A program made the position numbers and the translations under genes. Of a stretch of DNA of 64,000 bases, positions 1 through 12,345 are shown piece by piece. Location: assembly GCF_964355755.1 (NCBI RefSeq), contig NC_092670.1, forward strand, positions 41,279,795 through 41,343,794, written 5' to 3'. Below the pieces are notes generated by a model. That model ran no database searches, was not told the origin of the DNA, and worked only from the letters and a program-made list of their open reading frames with translations. The DNA is from Antedon mediterranea. Its lineage: Eukaryota > Echinodermata > Crinoidea > Comatulida > Antedonidae. Position 1 is the stretch's first letter, and every line of letters begins with the position of its first letter.

Positions 1-105
1 GAAGAGAAAATAAGAAATAAGAAACTTGACAATTTAGATGATGTAGAAAAAGAGAAATGTAAACAAAATAATGATGATTCGAACAAAAAAGCAGGTTCTT
101 CATAA
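1..105 (+). CDS. Possible C-terminal end of a gene cut by the window edge
   Basis: Frame 1 is open from the first base to a TAA at 103-105, giving 34 residues rich in Lys, Glu, Asp and Asn (it ends KKAGSS). The other two forward frames have stops within the first 20 bases. The charged low-complexity composition would suit the tail of a longer protein whose upstream exons lie outside the window. No domain is visible and no splice acceptor can be seen, so it could also be chance open sequence. The stop is followed within 50 bases by a tandem repeat. Confidence 0.3.
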   Translation, partial: EEKIRNKKLDNLDDVEKEKCKQNNDDSNKKAGSS

Positions 106-147
106 TATCAAACAAACCACTATTAAATCACTTGTCGTCGCTATATT

Positions 148-520
148 CGTAATAGCCTATATATTGTACCCTATGTTCACACTATACAAGTTTTTCAAAT
201 TGAGTTATCGTCTTCACTGTTCGTAATAGCCTATATATTGTACCCTATGTTCACACTATACAAGTTGTTCAAATTGAGTTATCGTCTTCACTGTTCGTAA
301 AAGCCTATATATTGTACCCTATGTTCACACTATACAAGTTGTTCATATTGAGTTATCGTCTTCACTGTTCGTAATAGCCTATATATTGTACCCTATGTTC
401 ACACTATAAAAGTTGTTCAAATTGAGTTATCGTCTTCACTGTTCGTAATAGTCTATATATTGTGCCCTTTGTTCACACTTTACAAGTTATGATGTTCAAA
501 TTGAGTTTCAAATGTTTTTT
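148..520. repeat. 74-bp minisatellite, five copies
   Basis: The unit begins CGTAATAGCCTATATATTG and recurs at 148, 222 and onward with a 74-bp period. The fifth copy is diverged and partly truncated. There is no coding potential. Confidence 0.9.
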
Positions 521-3500
521 TTATTGCTCTTAATAAACAATCAACACTTTGATAAACATAAATGAATCATAGAAGGTACACCTGATTCTTGGGAGCAGAC
601 GGCAATTTATCTCTCAAATTACTAGATTGTTCAATGCCGCCGGTTTGGTAACCCACGTAAACTTTTATTGGCTTATGATTGATTATACTATAAGAAACAA
701 CAATAGAGACTCTGTATTTGGTCTTCAGATTCAAGTCCATTTTGTTTTCTGACCTCTTTATGTAGAACAGGTGTCCATATTTGTTGTTAAGGAGTGTAGG
801 CCAGGTGACAAGAGTCTTACTTTAAAGGTGTCCATATTTGTTGTTAAGGAGTGTAGGCCAGGTGACAAGAGTCCTACTTTAAAAAGACAGAACCCTAACC
901 ATGGTTTTCGTAAAACCTATTCTGCGAATATTATATTGATTGAGGATTATCTTTATGTGACCAAATAAAATGGAAAGCGATTAAACACCGATGTATCTTT
1001 AATCACAACAACTACGATATTTCACTCCGCGTTCACAGAAGGGTAATGAACTATATCAATATATCATGAGAATAGAAATTGACATCATGATATAAGTTGG
1101 GCTACGTGCATTGTCGACGACGATCCTTGTCCGTACAAGCCGGAGTTACAAAAGTAATTACAAATATTGAAAATACAGAATAATACAATTTTACCGACCT
1201 ACTTGTTAATTCGTGTGACTTTAGTGTTAGAAGGTGATTTCAAGTACATGACTAGCGTGTCTACCACTTACAAAACATCTGCTGTTAAACAACAAAATAT
1301 CTTTTCAACAATGTTGTACTATGTAGTCAAATAAATTATGTCACTTTGTGGTGTCGGATGTAAAATACACAGGCCAAAATACAGTTGAAACAGTTGGTTG
1401 CTTTATATTTTAGAACTTGACATGAGGACTACTACAAACGGCGTCACAAAAAGTGTTAAACCATCTCTGGCTACTATGGTTGACCAAACCAATATTTGCT
1501 TGATTCATCTCCAATGCCAAAAAAAGAAAAGAAAAAAAAAGTGGGGGTTAAACCCCGTGTAATCACAGTTTATTATTTAAGCCTAAATTGTTGTCATTTT
1601 TATCGGCCAACAAGTAGTAATACAACGATTACAAAATGTGAGAGTTGAGACTGAGGCCATGGCCAACCAGTGAACTTCATAGTACATATATATATAGGCC
1701 AGTTGTTCGCTTTCTTGACCAGCAGTCGTTAAAGTAATTCCCACCCAATATTCTGTTTGTATTTTTTTTATAGTTACCGTACTAAATACAGATGTGGTAT
1801 CATTCCATCCCTTTTATAGTTACCGTACTAAATACAGATGTGGTATCATTCCATCCCTTTTATAGTTACCGTACTAAATACAGATGTGGTATCATTCCAT
1901 CCCTTTTTTTACTCTGATGTTATTAAGATGGTATGATTTGCTGTCTACATTGCTGTTGGTGTATTTGATATTAATAGGCCATATTAGTATTACAATGATT
2001 AAGTAGCCGTTTCGATATAAATATTCATAGAATGACGTTAGACTACAATATTTATAACAATGCTACTGATTTTTTTTCGAAATTAATGTATATATGTGTA
2101 TATTTATGACGAAACATGATTCTATAGTGAATATTAAACAAACTTCACAGTACCACACATTATTCATAAACACCCGCTGAACACCAATAAAGACGCCGCA
2201 ATACATTTGAAAAAAATGACCGAAGCAAAACGTCAATAAATAATGACAATACTTGACAGAAGTTGAAGCATAGAATAAGCCTAATAAAGACATGCATCTT
2301 TTCTTAGAAATTATACGGCACTAAAATTTTGATTAAAACAAATTTATGATAGAAATGTTATATAAAATCTCGAATTTGATGTTTTACTGTACATAATTGC
2401 TTTTATTTTTATTAACATAATTTGTGTATTAATATACGGTATATGAAACCCTGAAATTCACCAAAGAATCTGAAATGTTGGGTCCTCCTCGACTCATAGT
2501 GCTGAGTATTATTGGCTATACTTGTTGCGGTCGATTGACGTAGTATAAATTGACAGAGAGTACATTCACAATATTGTTCTGCATTATAACCAATCAAAAA
2601 GGTTGCTTGTGGTCAAATGACCTAATATCGTGAAACGTCAACGTTAAAACAAAGTCAACACTAAACTTTATCGTACAATACATGGTGTCACCTGCGTCTA
2701 CGCAAATCAAACTATTGGAATTACTAGGTGTTTATTGTGGTGAAATTCGTAGTTTTCGAATTCAGTAAAACAATAGTCGGTAAGTAATACAATCATTATG
2801 TTAAAATTTATCTCTAATTTTTAAGTTAAAGAATATTTCTTGCCGTAAAATTGCCTTCTTTATTCAAAATAGTTTTTTTAACGGATTGTGGAATAAACTA
2901 AACTGAACCATATTAGTTTTAATGTACCATAAAGTTTTCTTTAAAGGCAATAAGGTTATTATGGATTGATAAATAATCATCATAATACCGTATGGACTAT
3001 ATCTTCATTGCCCCAAGTGATTGCTATGTTCAAAATGATCTGATACCATTTAAATATAGTTTTTTCTTTAAATATTCATTATTATATTTATTTTTAAACT
3101 GTTTTTTTAATATGCTGCAATAGCTTTTGCAGCTTGTACTATGGACGTGATTCAATCAAAATAAAATCAAATTTGTATTGAATTGATAAATGAGCGTTCT
3201 CGATAATTTTTGTTTCAATGTCGTTCATGCATGTCTTCTTTTTCAAATTAAGGAATAACCGTCTCTATGCCAGAGTTGTTGTTATGTATGAACACATTTT
3301 ATTATAACGCTATTAAAGCCTGGAACAATTATATTCCTGTTTGTATAGGCCTAAATAAATCGTCCAACATAAAACAGTATACTTTTAGACAGACTCTAAA
3401 ATCATATTCTAAGGGTACAATACTCCCATAATCTGGAGACACTGCCTTTTAACTGTATTTTGTGTCTTTACTTGAATTTGTATGTTCAAAAAATGTTAAA

Positions 3501-3809
3501 ACCATTTTTTTAATAAAGATTGTTAACATTTTAACTCATAGTTTTTTTTTACGTCTTGGATTATTGATTTTGAATTTCTTCTTTTACAATTTGTGTATGG
3601 AAGTACTGTGCAATTTGTTTTTCGTGGTTTGGACCCAAAAGGAATTCAGTATTTTACTTGTTGGTATCAACTACTACTGTTGTACTGATTTTAAAATTGT
3701 TTTATATGTTTATATTGTACGTATCTGTGTGACTCTAGTTAAAGTAAATCAATCAATCAAATTAAGTGGTTTAGTGCATTCATTGTTAAAATGTTATTTT
3801 TTAGATAAA
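521..3809. other. No firm gene; two short tandem duplications
   Basis: AT-rich sequence with no recognisable exon. It holds a 57-bp unit duplicated at 771-885 (open in one frame for 65 codons, best explained by the duplication) and a 46-bp unit repeated three times at about 1767-1905. The open stretch 3462-3809 upstream of the next gene is very Phe/Leu/Ile-rich and looks like AT-rich noncoding sequence that happens to be open. Confidence 0.6.
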
Positions 3810-4263
3810 ATGGTAAAAAGAAGTTGGTGTTATTTATTGTGCTTAACAATGTTCCTCACATGTATTCTTACAACTGATGCTATTCTAGGTGTAAGTATAC
3901 TTTTGAAGAAAAAACAGAATGATAAAACAAAATAAAAATCAATCTAATTGGATTGGACGTTTTAATTACCGATTAAAAACAATTGTTTTATTTAATTTTG
4001 TTTAGTCAAGTAGAAGACGACGATCATCAGCGAGTCATTCAAAACGAATTCGAAGAGAAGAAGAAGTAATGATTGGAGTAGCACCAACGTACGACCCAAA
4101 ACAATCGGCTAAAATGGATGAAATCAAACAGGAAGTAATTATTGGAGTAGCACCAAGGTACGACCCAAAACAATCGGCTAAAATGGATGAAATCAGACAT
4201 TTTGTAAAGGAAGGCAAAATAAATATAATCAATAATACATCTACGCCGCTACAAGATTCGTGA
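3810..4263 (+). CDS. Two-exon secreted small protein with a duplicated 23-residue unit
   Basis: Exon 1 is 3810-3890 and exon 2 is 4006-4263, giving 112 aa with a phase-0 join (GGT|gtaagt ... tttag|TCA). Residues 1-24 form a clear signal peptide (MVKRSW, then a Leu/Cys/Thr-rich core ending TTDA). The mature part opens with a very basic stretch (SSRRRRSSASHSKRIRREEE), which includes a furin-like KRIRR site at about residues 40-44. Then come two tandem units of 23 residues sharing IGVAP.YDPKQSAKMDEI, encoded by 69-bp DNA repeats at 4063-4131 and 4132-4200, and a C-terminal tail with one NNTS glycosylation-like site. I do not recognise the family. It could be a propeptide-containing hormone or matrix protein; that is inference. 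I chose the Met at 3810 because it opens the hydrophobic leader. A poly(A) signal AATAAA lies at 5303-5308, which would put the following minisatellite in the 3' UTR. Confidence 0.6.
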
Positions 4264-4389
4264 TTTCTCATGTATTTTCCAAAAAGGATAGTGAATAATG
4301 AAACAATGAATTACTCTATGTCGGGGAGAATATCGCAAACCACGGATGGATAATTGACGTTATATGAGTAATCCTTAAAAACTGATGTG

Positions 4390-5010
4390 AATGGTGAAAT
4401 ATTCTGCTGATGAAGTTCCGACCGTTCGCGTATATAGTATACGTGCTACCCGTGAATCCGTCCTGAGTAAGCCTATTAATAATGAAATATATGCTGCTGA
4501 TGAAGTTCCGACCGTCCGTATACAGTATACCGTTAAACGTGCTACCCGTGGATTCGTCATGAGTAAGCCTATTAATAACGACATGCACGTTTTGTCTGCA
4601 GACGAAGTTTCGACCGTCCGTATATCAGTATACCGTTAAACGTGCTACACGTGGATCTGTCCTGAGTAAGCCTATTAATAACGAAATATATGCACGTTTT
4701 CTCTGCTGATGAAGTTTCGACCGTCCGTATACAGTATACCGTTAAACGTGCTACCCGTGCATCTGTCCTGAGTAAGCCTATTAATAACGATATATGCACG
4801 TTTTCTCTGCTGATGAAGTTTCGACCGTCCGTATATCAGTATACCGTTAAACGTGCTACCCGTGGATCCGTTCTGAGCAGGTCTATTAATTATAACGAAA
4901 TATGCTGCTGATGAAGTTCCAACTGTCCGTATACAGTATACAGTACCATTAAACGTGCTACCCGTGCATCTGTCCTGAGTAGGCCTATTAGTAATAACTA
5001 AATATATGCT
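4390..5010. repeat. ~105-bp minisatellite, about six copies
   Basis: Repeated units share CTGCTGATGAAGTT, CGACCGTCCGTATA and CCTGAGTAAGCCTATTAAT. Periods run from about 95 to 106 bp. Open frames on both strands across this block are repeat artefacts. It lies just downstream of the secreted-protein stop codon and may be in its 3' UTR. Confidence 0.85.
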
Positions 5011-6372
5011 GCTGATAGAGTCTTAACTGAAATAACGGATCTTGTGAATGATGTACTGTTTGTTTCGAATTTTGTTTATAGGCATTACTCCTACATACGT
5101 TTTAAATGTTGTCATTCATCATCATTAATTATGTTTGTCTAATTTAATTATTGCCTGTCTAATTGGAGAGCGCACGCGGCCCACATGCCACCATCCGTAC
5201 CATTAATGTTACGAATACTGTGCATATCATGGACTTGGACTTGTACATGGACTCAGATAATGATAATTGATCCGAAAGGGTGAATGTATATAAAATCATG
5301 TAAATAAAGATATAACATATTTATAAAAGGATTCGTAATTATTTAAATCAGTGTTGGTTTTAGCTTTAATAAACGTGTACCAATCAATTTGTATAGTAAA
5401 TACCGGTTAATACTAATTGCTTACCGTAATGATTTATATAAAAACAGAACACTAACCCTCTACGGAACAACGCTCATCGTTCAATGCGTCCATTATTCAT
5501 GCATGGGGTGCATTCGTCCTAACGGTTTTGACGTCATACAGTTATACGTAATGTGTACGTATGTACGTGTTCGTAAAATTAGCACACATTGCTGAATGGC
5601 CTACACTCGTTTCTGTACAAACTAAACATTTTTATAGATAGACCAATACTCAATGTAACGCGAAACTCGGTGATTTCAGAGCCGCCAATGTAGTGGGTTC
5701 CCGTCTCGTTGCGTTTTCTCAACTCGGTGATTTCCGGGCCGCTAATGTAGTGGGTTCCCGTCTCGTTGCGTTTTCTTTCTTAATTCTAAAATGTACTATT
5801 ATAATATTGGCTGACGTCTTTATGTTTGGAGAAGAATAAAATGTACTGTACGTGTGGTTGTTCAGTAAACAGTATTCAACAGGAATCTATAAGTCGTTAT
5901 TTGGGTTCATGTTGAATCGACTAGGCATGACTAAGGGCGGCTCATGTTAGCACATAAACCACAGATGCACCGAGACTGTGAAATAAAAACAATCATTGAA
6001 TATTGATAGTATATACAATTCCGAGTCCACATAATAAAACAAATGTGGATTAATCAATTACTCCAATTTACTGTGAGTCCTTACGTAGAAATGATCGGGT
6101 TTTCAACACTCAATAGGCGATCGGTCTAACAGACCATGAATGACACACGTCGATGACAAACGAAATGTAAACATTGAAATTGCCTATTTAACCGTATTTT
6201 ATGCCTGATTACAGAAATAAAATACAGCTACCTTTCATTACAAAAAAAGATTGAGTGGAGAGACCAGTTTTTATCCTGTGTTACCATAATTTGCCGATAT
6301 ATAGTACCGTACTGTACTGTTATTAGGTTATACGGTAACGGTATTTATACCAAACTGCGCACGTCTAAAATC
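5011..6372. other. Intergenic; one short direct duplication
   Basis: No exon recognised. A 58-bp unit containing AACTCGGTGATTTC and GTAGTGGGTTCCCGTCTCG is present twice at about 5663-5775. The last 80 bases are the presumed promoter and 5' UTR of the EGF-repeat gene. Confidence 0.6.
6297..6304 (+). promoter_or_regulatory. Candidate TATA box of the EGF-repeat gene
   Basis: GATATATAG lies about 70 bp upstream of the presumed start codon at 6373, on the gene's strand. In an AT-rich genome such motifs are common by chance. Confidence 0.25.
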
Positions 6373-9300
6373 ATGTTTCGAGTTCCACTTTACACACAAT
6401 TAAGAGTTGTATTGGTGTTGGTATCTTGGGTAAGTATGCTGCATATTTGTTGTAAAGATGTAATCAAGCACACGTCTAAAGAAAGGTTTTGTCGGTATTG
6501 AATTGAAGCAAGACAACTATTATGACGAACATTCAACAGCCATGAATCATGATAAATATTTCTTAATTTGAGTTGAAATACTCTGGGGTCTTACGACGAT
6601 AGCCTAAATCTGACGAAATAATATTAAATTGATCATATAGCGCCGATAAGTAGACCGATATAATTTAGTAGGAATAGAATTGTTACATTATTAACTCCAT
6701 AACCAAATAGGCCGATACTTTATTTTTACATTATTAACTCGAAAACCAAATAGGCCGATACTTTATTTTTACATTATTAACTCGATAACCAAATAGGCCG
6801 ATACTTTATTTTTACATTATTAACTCCATAACCAAATAGGCCGATACTTTATTTTTACATTATTAACTCGATAACAAAATAGGCCGATACTTTATTTTTA
6901 CATTATTAACTCCATAACCAAATAGGCCGATACTTTATTTTTACATTATTAACTCGATGACAAAATAGGCCGATACTTTATTTTTACATTATTAACTCGA
7001 TGACAAAATAGGCCGATACTTTATTTTTACATTATTAACTCGATAACAAAATAGGCCGATACTTTATTTTTACATTATTAACTCGATAACAAAATAGGCC
7101 GATACTTTATTTTTACATTATTAACTCGATAACCAAATAGGCCGATACTTTATTTTTACATTATTAACTCGATAACAAAATAGACCGATACTTTATTTTT
7201 ACATTATTAACTCCATAACCAAATAGGCCGATACTTTATTTTTACATTATTAACTCGATGACAAAATAGGCCGATACTTTATTTTTACATTATTAACTCG
7301 ATGACAAAATAGGCCGATACTTTATTTTTACATTATTAACTCCATAAAAAAATAGGCCGATACTTTATTTTTACATTATTAACTCCATAACCAAATAGGC
7401 CGATACTTTATTTTTACATTATTAACTCGATAACAAAATAGACCGATACTTTATTTTTACATTATTAACTCCATAACCAAATAGGCCGATACTTTATTTT
7501 TACATTATTAACTCCATAACCAAATAGGCCGATACTTTATTTTTACATTATTAACTCCATAACCAAATAGCCCGATACTTTATTTTTACATTATTAACTC
7601 GATAACAAAATAGGCCGATACTTTATTTTTACATTATTAACTCGATAACAAAATAGGCCGATACTTTATTTTTACATTATTAACTCGATAACCAAATAGG
7701 CCGATACTTTATTTTTACATTATTAACTCGATAACAAAATAGGCCGATACTTTATTTTTACATTATTAACTCCATAACCAAATAGGCCGATACTTTATTT
7801 TTACATTATTAACTCGATAACAAAATAGGCCGATACTTTATTTTTACATTATTAACTCCATAACCAAATAGGCCGATACTTTATTTTTACATTATTAACT
7901 CCATAACCAAATAGGCCGATACTTTATTTTTACATTATTAACTCGATAACAAAATAGGCCGATACTTTATTTTTACATTATTAACTCCATAACCAAATAG
8001 GCCGATACTTTATTTTTACATTATTAACTCGATAACAAAATAGGCCGATACTTTATTTTTACATTATTAACTCCATAACCAAATAGGCCGATACTTTATT
8101 TTTACATTATTAACTCCATAACCAAATAGGCCGATACTTTATTTTTCAGTGCTGGTTTTGTAGAAGTCAGGGTAAGTGAAATATGGATTGAATATTAGGC
8201 CTAAAATATAATCAACATTGAATGGTTCGAGTTGTAGTTTGGTATTTTTGGGTTATACAAGGTAATATATCAGATCTCAGATGTTGAAATGTATCTTGTA
8301 AATATTGCTAGTATGTGATCCTCGGCCGTGTTTAAACTATGGTATTTGTACCGAAAATCAGGATGGTTCGTTTACATGTGACTGCCGAGGTACTGGATAT
8401 CTAGGAGAAACTTGTAACATAAGTGAGTATCGTGTTTATTATTATGTTTAAACTATGGTATCTGTACCGACAATCAGGACGGTTCGTTTACATGTGACTG
8501 CCGGGGTACTGGATATTTAGGAAAAACTTGTAACATAAGTGAGTATCATGTATTTTATTCCAAAAAATGTTGGTAACAATGATTAGGCCTACTGACTGTT
8601 GATAATGTCTATTATAAACTTATGGATGATGATGTAATAATAAAGTAGCACACAAGAAACAACCGACATAACGTCCTATAAACTGATGTACGTTTATGTG
8701 TAGGAAATCCATGCGTACCTTCACCATGTCGAAATTACGGAGTGTGTTCAATTGTTGACGATGAGGCATATTGTTCGTGTGGTGGCACAGGCTACGTTGG
8801 AGAATTATGTAACGAAGGTGCGTAATACTATTATAGTGTAACATTATACTTAATTTTAATGATACATACTTTTTTGTGGAGTTTAGTAATTTTGTTATGT
8901 TAAATAAATAATAATAAATACGTATAATGAATTGCGATAATAATAAAGTTCAATACCAGTAATAAATAGGAATCTATGAATATATTTGATGTGTCTTATT
9001 TGACAAAGATAAGAAGACATAATTACATTGCAATTTTTATTATCATCGATTCATACTATCAAACCCTGATTAAAAAAAAACAACATTATTTTAATGTACT
9101 TAAATTTTGTTAGACGATCCATGTTCGCCTAGTCCATGTGAGAACAATGGTGATTGTGTTCGTAATGGTTCTGCCTCCTTTATATGTGAATGTGCCGGTA
9201 CTGGATACAGGGGACATCTCTGTCGAGAGGGTTAGTATACATGAATGTTAACATTGTTCTGCCTCCTTTATATGTGAATGTGCCGGTACTGGATACAGGG

Positions 9301-11211
9301 GACATCTCTGTCGAGAGGGTTAGTATACATGAATTGTTAACATTGTTCTGCCTCCTTTATATGTGAATGTGCCGGTACTGGATACAGGGGACATCTCTGT
9401 CGAGAGGGTTAGTATACATGAATTGTTAACATTGTTCTGCCTCCTTTATATGTGAATGTGCCGGTACTGGATACAGGGGACATCTCTGTCGAGAGGGTTA
9501 GTATACATGAATTGTTAACATTGTTCTGCCTCCTTTATATGTGAATGTGCCGGTACTGGATACAGGGGACACCTCTGTCGAGAGGGTTAGTATACATGAA
9601 TTGTTAACATTGTTCTGCCTCCTTTATATGTGAATGTGCCGGTACTGGATACAGGGGACACCTCTGTCGAGAGGGTTAGTATACATGAATTGTTAACATT
9701 GTTCTGCCTCCTTTATATGTGAATGTGCCGGTACTGGATACAGGAGACATCTCTGTCGAGAGGGTTAGTATACATGAATTGTTAACATTGTTCTGCTTTA
9801 TATTATGTGAGTGTGCCGGTACTGGATACAGAGGACATCTCTGTCGAGAGGGTTAGTATACATGAATTGTTAACATTGTGTTAAGCACGATTCGTTCAAA
9901 AAATAGTTCATAAACTTACAATGGACATGTTTTTGATATTATAGACGATGTGTGTTCTCCAAGCCCTTGTAATGGTGGAGTTTGTTCTTATTCTGACAAA
10001 CAACCTGGTTTTACCTGTGACTGTCAAGGAACCGGAAAGCGAGGACAACTATGTGATGAAAGTAAGTGGACGTGTGTGACGTCACGTTGGACTTGTGACG
10101 AATAAGCGTCCTCATCCTCTTCACCATTACAGTATTATGATTATTTGTTATCACAAGGATACATTTTATTTATTTCAGACGACTCGTGCAGACCAAATCC
10201 GTGCAGAAATTATGGTTTATGTGAACGTCTTTCGGAAACGGCATTTAAATGTCACTGCAATAGCACATCATACTTAGGAGATTTGTGTGACGAACGTAAG
10301 AACATTTTGAGATGACGACAGATTCACGACATCCTGATATTATAACTTGTTCGAAGTTACTTAGCCTAATAAGTAGTTAATATAATAATTAATAATATTG
10401 ATTTTTGCTTTTGCAGCTGACCCATGCTACCCGTCACCTTGCTACTATGGAACGTTTTGTAGAAGTTTTTCGCTGACGGATTATATATGTCTGTGTGACG
10501 GCACAGGTTACGCTGGTGTTCATTGTGAAAAAGGTTCGCACTCCACTAGTTATTGACATATTTTATAAAACTTGCAGTTCGAAGTGCCTAATACGGTAAT
10601 AGCACTGCTAGAAATACAATATATTAGCAGATAGGGAATCTAATTTTAATATACATTTGATTTTAGACAACCCATGTATACCGAATCCCTGTCAAAATGA
10701 CGGAACGTGCAGGTTAGACGAGGAGTATAACATGTTATGTAACTGTACGAAAGGATTTGAAGGCAGTACATGCGGCAGTAAGATTTAATTATTCATTATT
10801 AATATTACATACATTATAATATTGAATGTGTAAAACGGACATTACATGATTTTTCTCTACAAATATCGTTTCTGGATCTTTCAATTTGTAACAGATATTA
10901 GCTTGACATCATTGTTAATCTGAGCGTATTTTATTTTTTTAGTAGGCCCACCCAAAATAATGGAAAGCACTACGGAAATGACCACGAATTACCGCATTTA
11001 TGACGTCACCAAGACGCCATGGAATACGGATGACGTCAGAACGAGTGACGCTGTGAAATCTACGAATGACGATAGAATGATAACAGCGAGCGAGGAAACA
11101 CTGCCACCAATCGGTCAATCACCACCCACTGGTGTTGGAACGTCGTCTATGTTAAAATCACATCTTTTAGTTATTGTTATTTTATATCATTTAACGGTTA
11201 CGGTACAATAG
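6373..11211 (+). CDS. Secreted/GPI-anchored protein with seven EGF-like domains
   Basis: Ten exons: 6373-6429, 8150-8171 (22-nt microexon), 8312-8422, 8704-8817, 9114-9230, 9945-10061, 10179-10295, 10417-10533, 10667-10777 and 10943-11211. Together they are 1152 nt and encode 383 aa. Residues 1-19 are a signal peptide (MFRVPLYTQLRVVLVLVSW). Residues 27-294 are seven EGF domains, each on its own phase 1-1 exon of 111-117 nt and each with six cysteines. Domains 1-4 and 6 keep a G-T-G motif between Cys5 and Cys6. None has the Asp/Asn pattern of calcium-binding EGFs. Residues 295-383 are Thr/Ser-rich and end in a hydrophobic stretch (HLLVIVILYHLTVTVQ) with no cytoplasmic tail, which suits a GPI-anchor signal. 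The microexon is needed to move from phase 0 to phase 1, which supports it. A poly(A) signal lies at 11639-11644. The likely role is cell-surface or matrix adhesion; partners are unknown. Confidence 0.85.
6683..8147. repeat. 43-bp minisatellite, about 34 copies, in intron 1 of the EGF gene
   Basis: The unit reads TAGGCCGATACTTTATTTTT followed by ACATTATTAACTCGATAACCAAA, with CGATAAC/CCATAAC/CGATGAC variants interspersed. The last unit breaks off as TACTTTATTTTTCAG, which is the splice acceptor of the 22-nt microexon, so the array supplies that exon's pyrimidine tract and a branch-point-like ATTAAC. Confidence 0.95.
8446..8538 (+). pseudogene. Partial duplicate of EGF exon 1
   Basis: This copies the downstream four-cysteine part of the 8312-8422 exon with a few substitutions and keeps the AA|gtgagt donor. 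It lacks the splice acceptor and the first Cys pair, so it is probably an unused intronic exon fragment. The frame is still open. Confidence 0.8.
9169..9880 (+). repeat. 89-bp array of the 3' half of EGF exon 3 plus its donor site, eight copies
   Basis: The first copy is the real exon end. Seven more follow at 9257, 9346, 9435, 9524, 9613, 9702 and 9791. Each repeats the last ~60 exon bases, the GAGAGG|gttagt donor and ~27 bases of intron. None has an acceptor, and 89 is not a multiple of three, so the copies cannot add EGF modules. The last copy is the most diverged. Confidence 0.95.
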
Positions 11212-12345
11212 GCCCATTAAAACCTCATTGGCACAATGTTGCTAAATGTTGATTTTTAAAGATTCAATATAGGCGGCCTAATATATTACTATTATTATAT
11301 ATGCGGAATTATCAAGTAGGCCATGTGACTGTTTTCAATATTTTATTATTAATTAGTTACTCAGGATTCAATGTATTTTAATACATTTACTGTATAGCAT
11401 ATTGATTATTATGATTATAGAATTATTTTAATGGTTTAACAACCATTTGTTTTTCAATAACCGATCGAGAACTCTAAACAATTTTCGCTGACTCGCACTT
11501 TTGGTACAATATTAGTGTAGCTACACTTCTTACCGACTAGCATAATAGATTGCAATTAACATTACACGTGGGGCGTTGGCTCCAACGAATCGCATGCTTC
11601 GCTGGTTTGCAGTTTGTACCCATCAGACAGACGTTTATAATAAAGTACACCCATTAGTACTTAGACTGTATTAAATTGATAATCCTATAGAATATGTTTT
11701 ACAACTTTTAGCACTCAATTAAATTCTTGTTATGATTTATTCATTGTGTGACTTTCATTTCAACCTCTGATTTTTTTTTCCTACAATATTGAGGCATTTT
11801 GTGCATTTTGATACTGGAACTTCTTTCAAGTTTCATGAAAATGTGTTAAAAAGCTGAAATTTGCCAAAATGCTCAAAATGGATGAAACGAACCCAAAACC
11901 GATTTGAGGCTAATTTGTAATATTTATTTTTTTCACGAAAAAAAATTCGCCAGAATTTCGAAGCAGCCCAGCTGAGAGAAATCAAACCAAAGCATTACCC
12001 GTTCGCCACTATATACCTCCATGATCTGATGATGTCGTGGAACCGACCCCAAGGCGCGGCTGTTAGGACCCGGTGAAAGAGCACTAAAACATTTTCTTCC
12101 GTGGCTGTGCCAGTCGGACGTAAAAATTAGTTACATGTGTAACTTTACATGTGTAATCAGTGATCGTTCGGACGATGAACAATTTACATGTGTAAACTAA
12201 CAAAAAAATACCCAGCAGGGTCATATTTCATGCATCTCTTTACACTAAGGTATTATCTTGCGGTTAATCAGCTTGCGGTTTAATAATTAAAAAATCCACC
12301 TCATGAACCATTACACGTGTAATTGTTCCGTCCGAGTACGTGTCT
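11212..12345. other. 3' UTR and intergenic, no gene seen
   Basis: Contains the AATAAA at 11639-11644 for the EGF gene. The rest shows no exon or repeat I can support. Confidence 0.5.

Noticed and set aside
3462-3809. Long open frame upstream of the secreted-protein signal peptide
   Set aside because: Composition is Phe/Leu/Ile/Asn-rich as expected from AT-rich DNA, with no motif. The signal peptide starts at the internal Met at 3810.
4035-4911. Several open frames of 64-90 codons on both strands downstream of and overlapping 4.0-4.9 kb
   Set aside because: Apart from the secreted-protein exon they lie in the ~105-bp minisatellite or are antisense shadows.
4390-5010. Hammerhead ribozyme signal (CTGATGA in each unit)
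   Set aside because: No GAAA core or stems in the right places on either strand. The same holds for CTGATGAG at 42852 and 44410.
9257-9880. Extra EGF domains encoded by the 89-bp repeats
   Set aside because: The copies lack an acceptor and the first two cysteines, and the period breaks the frame.
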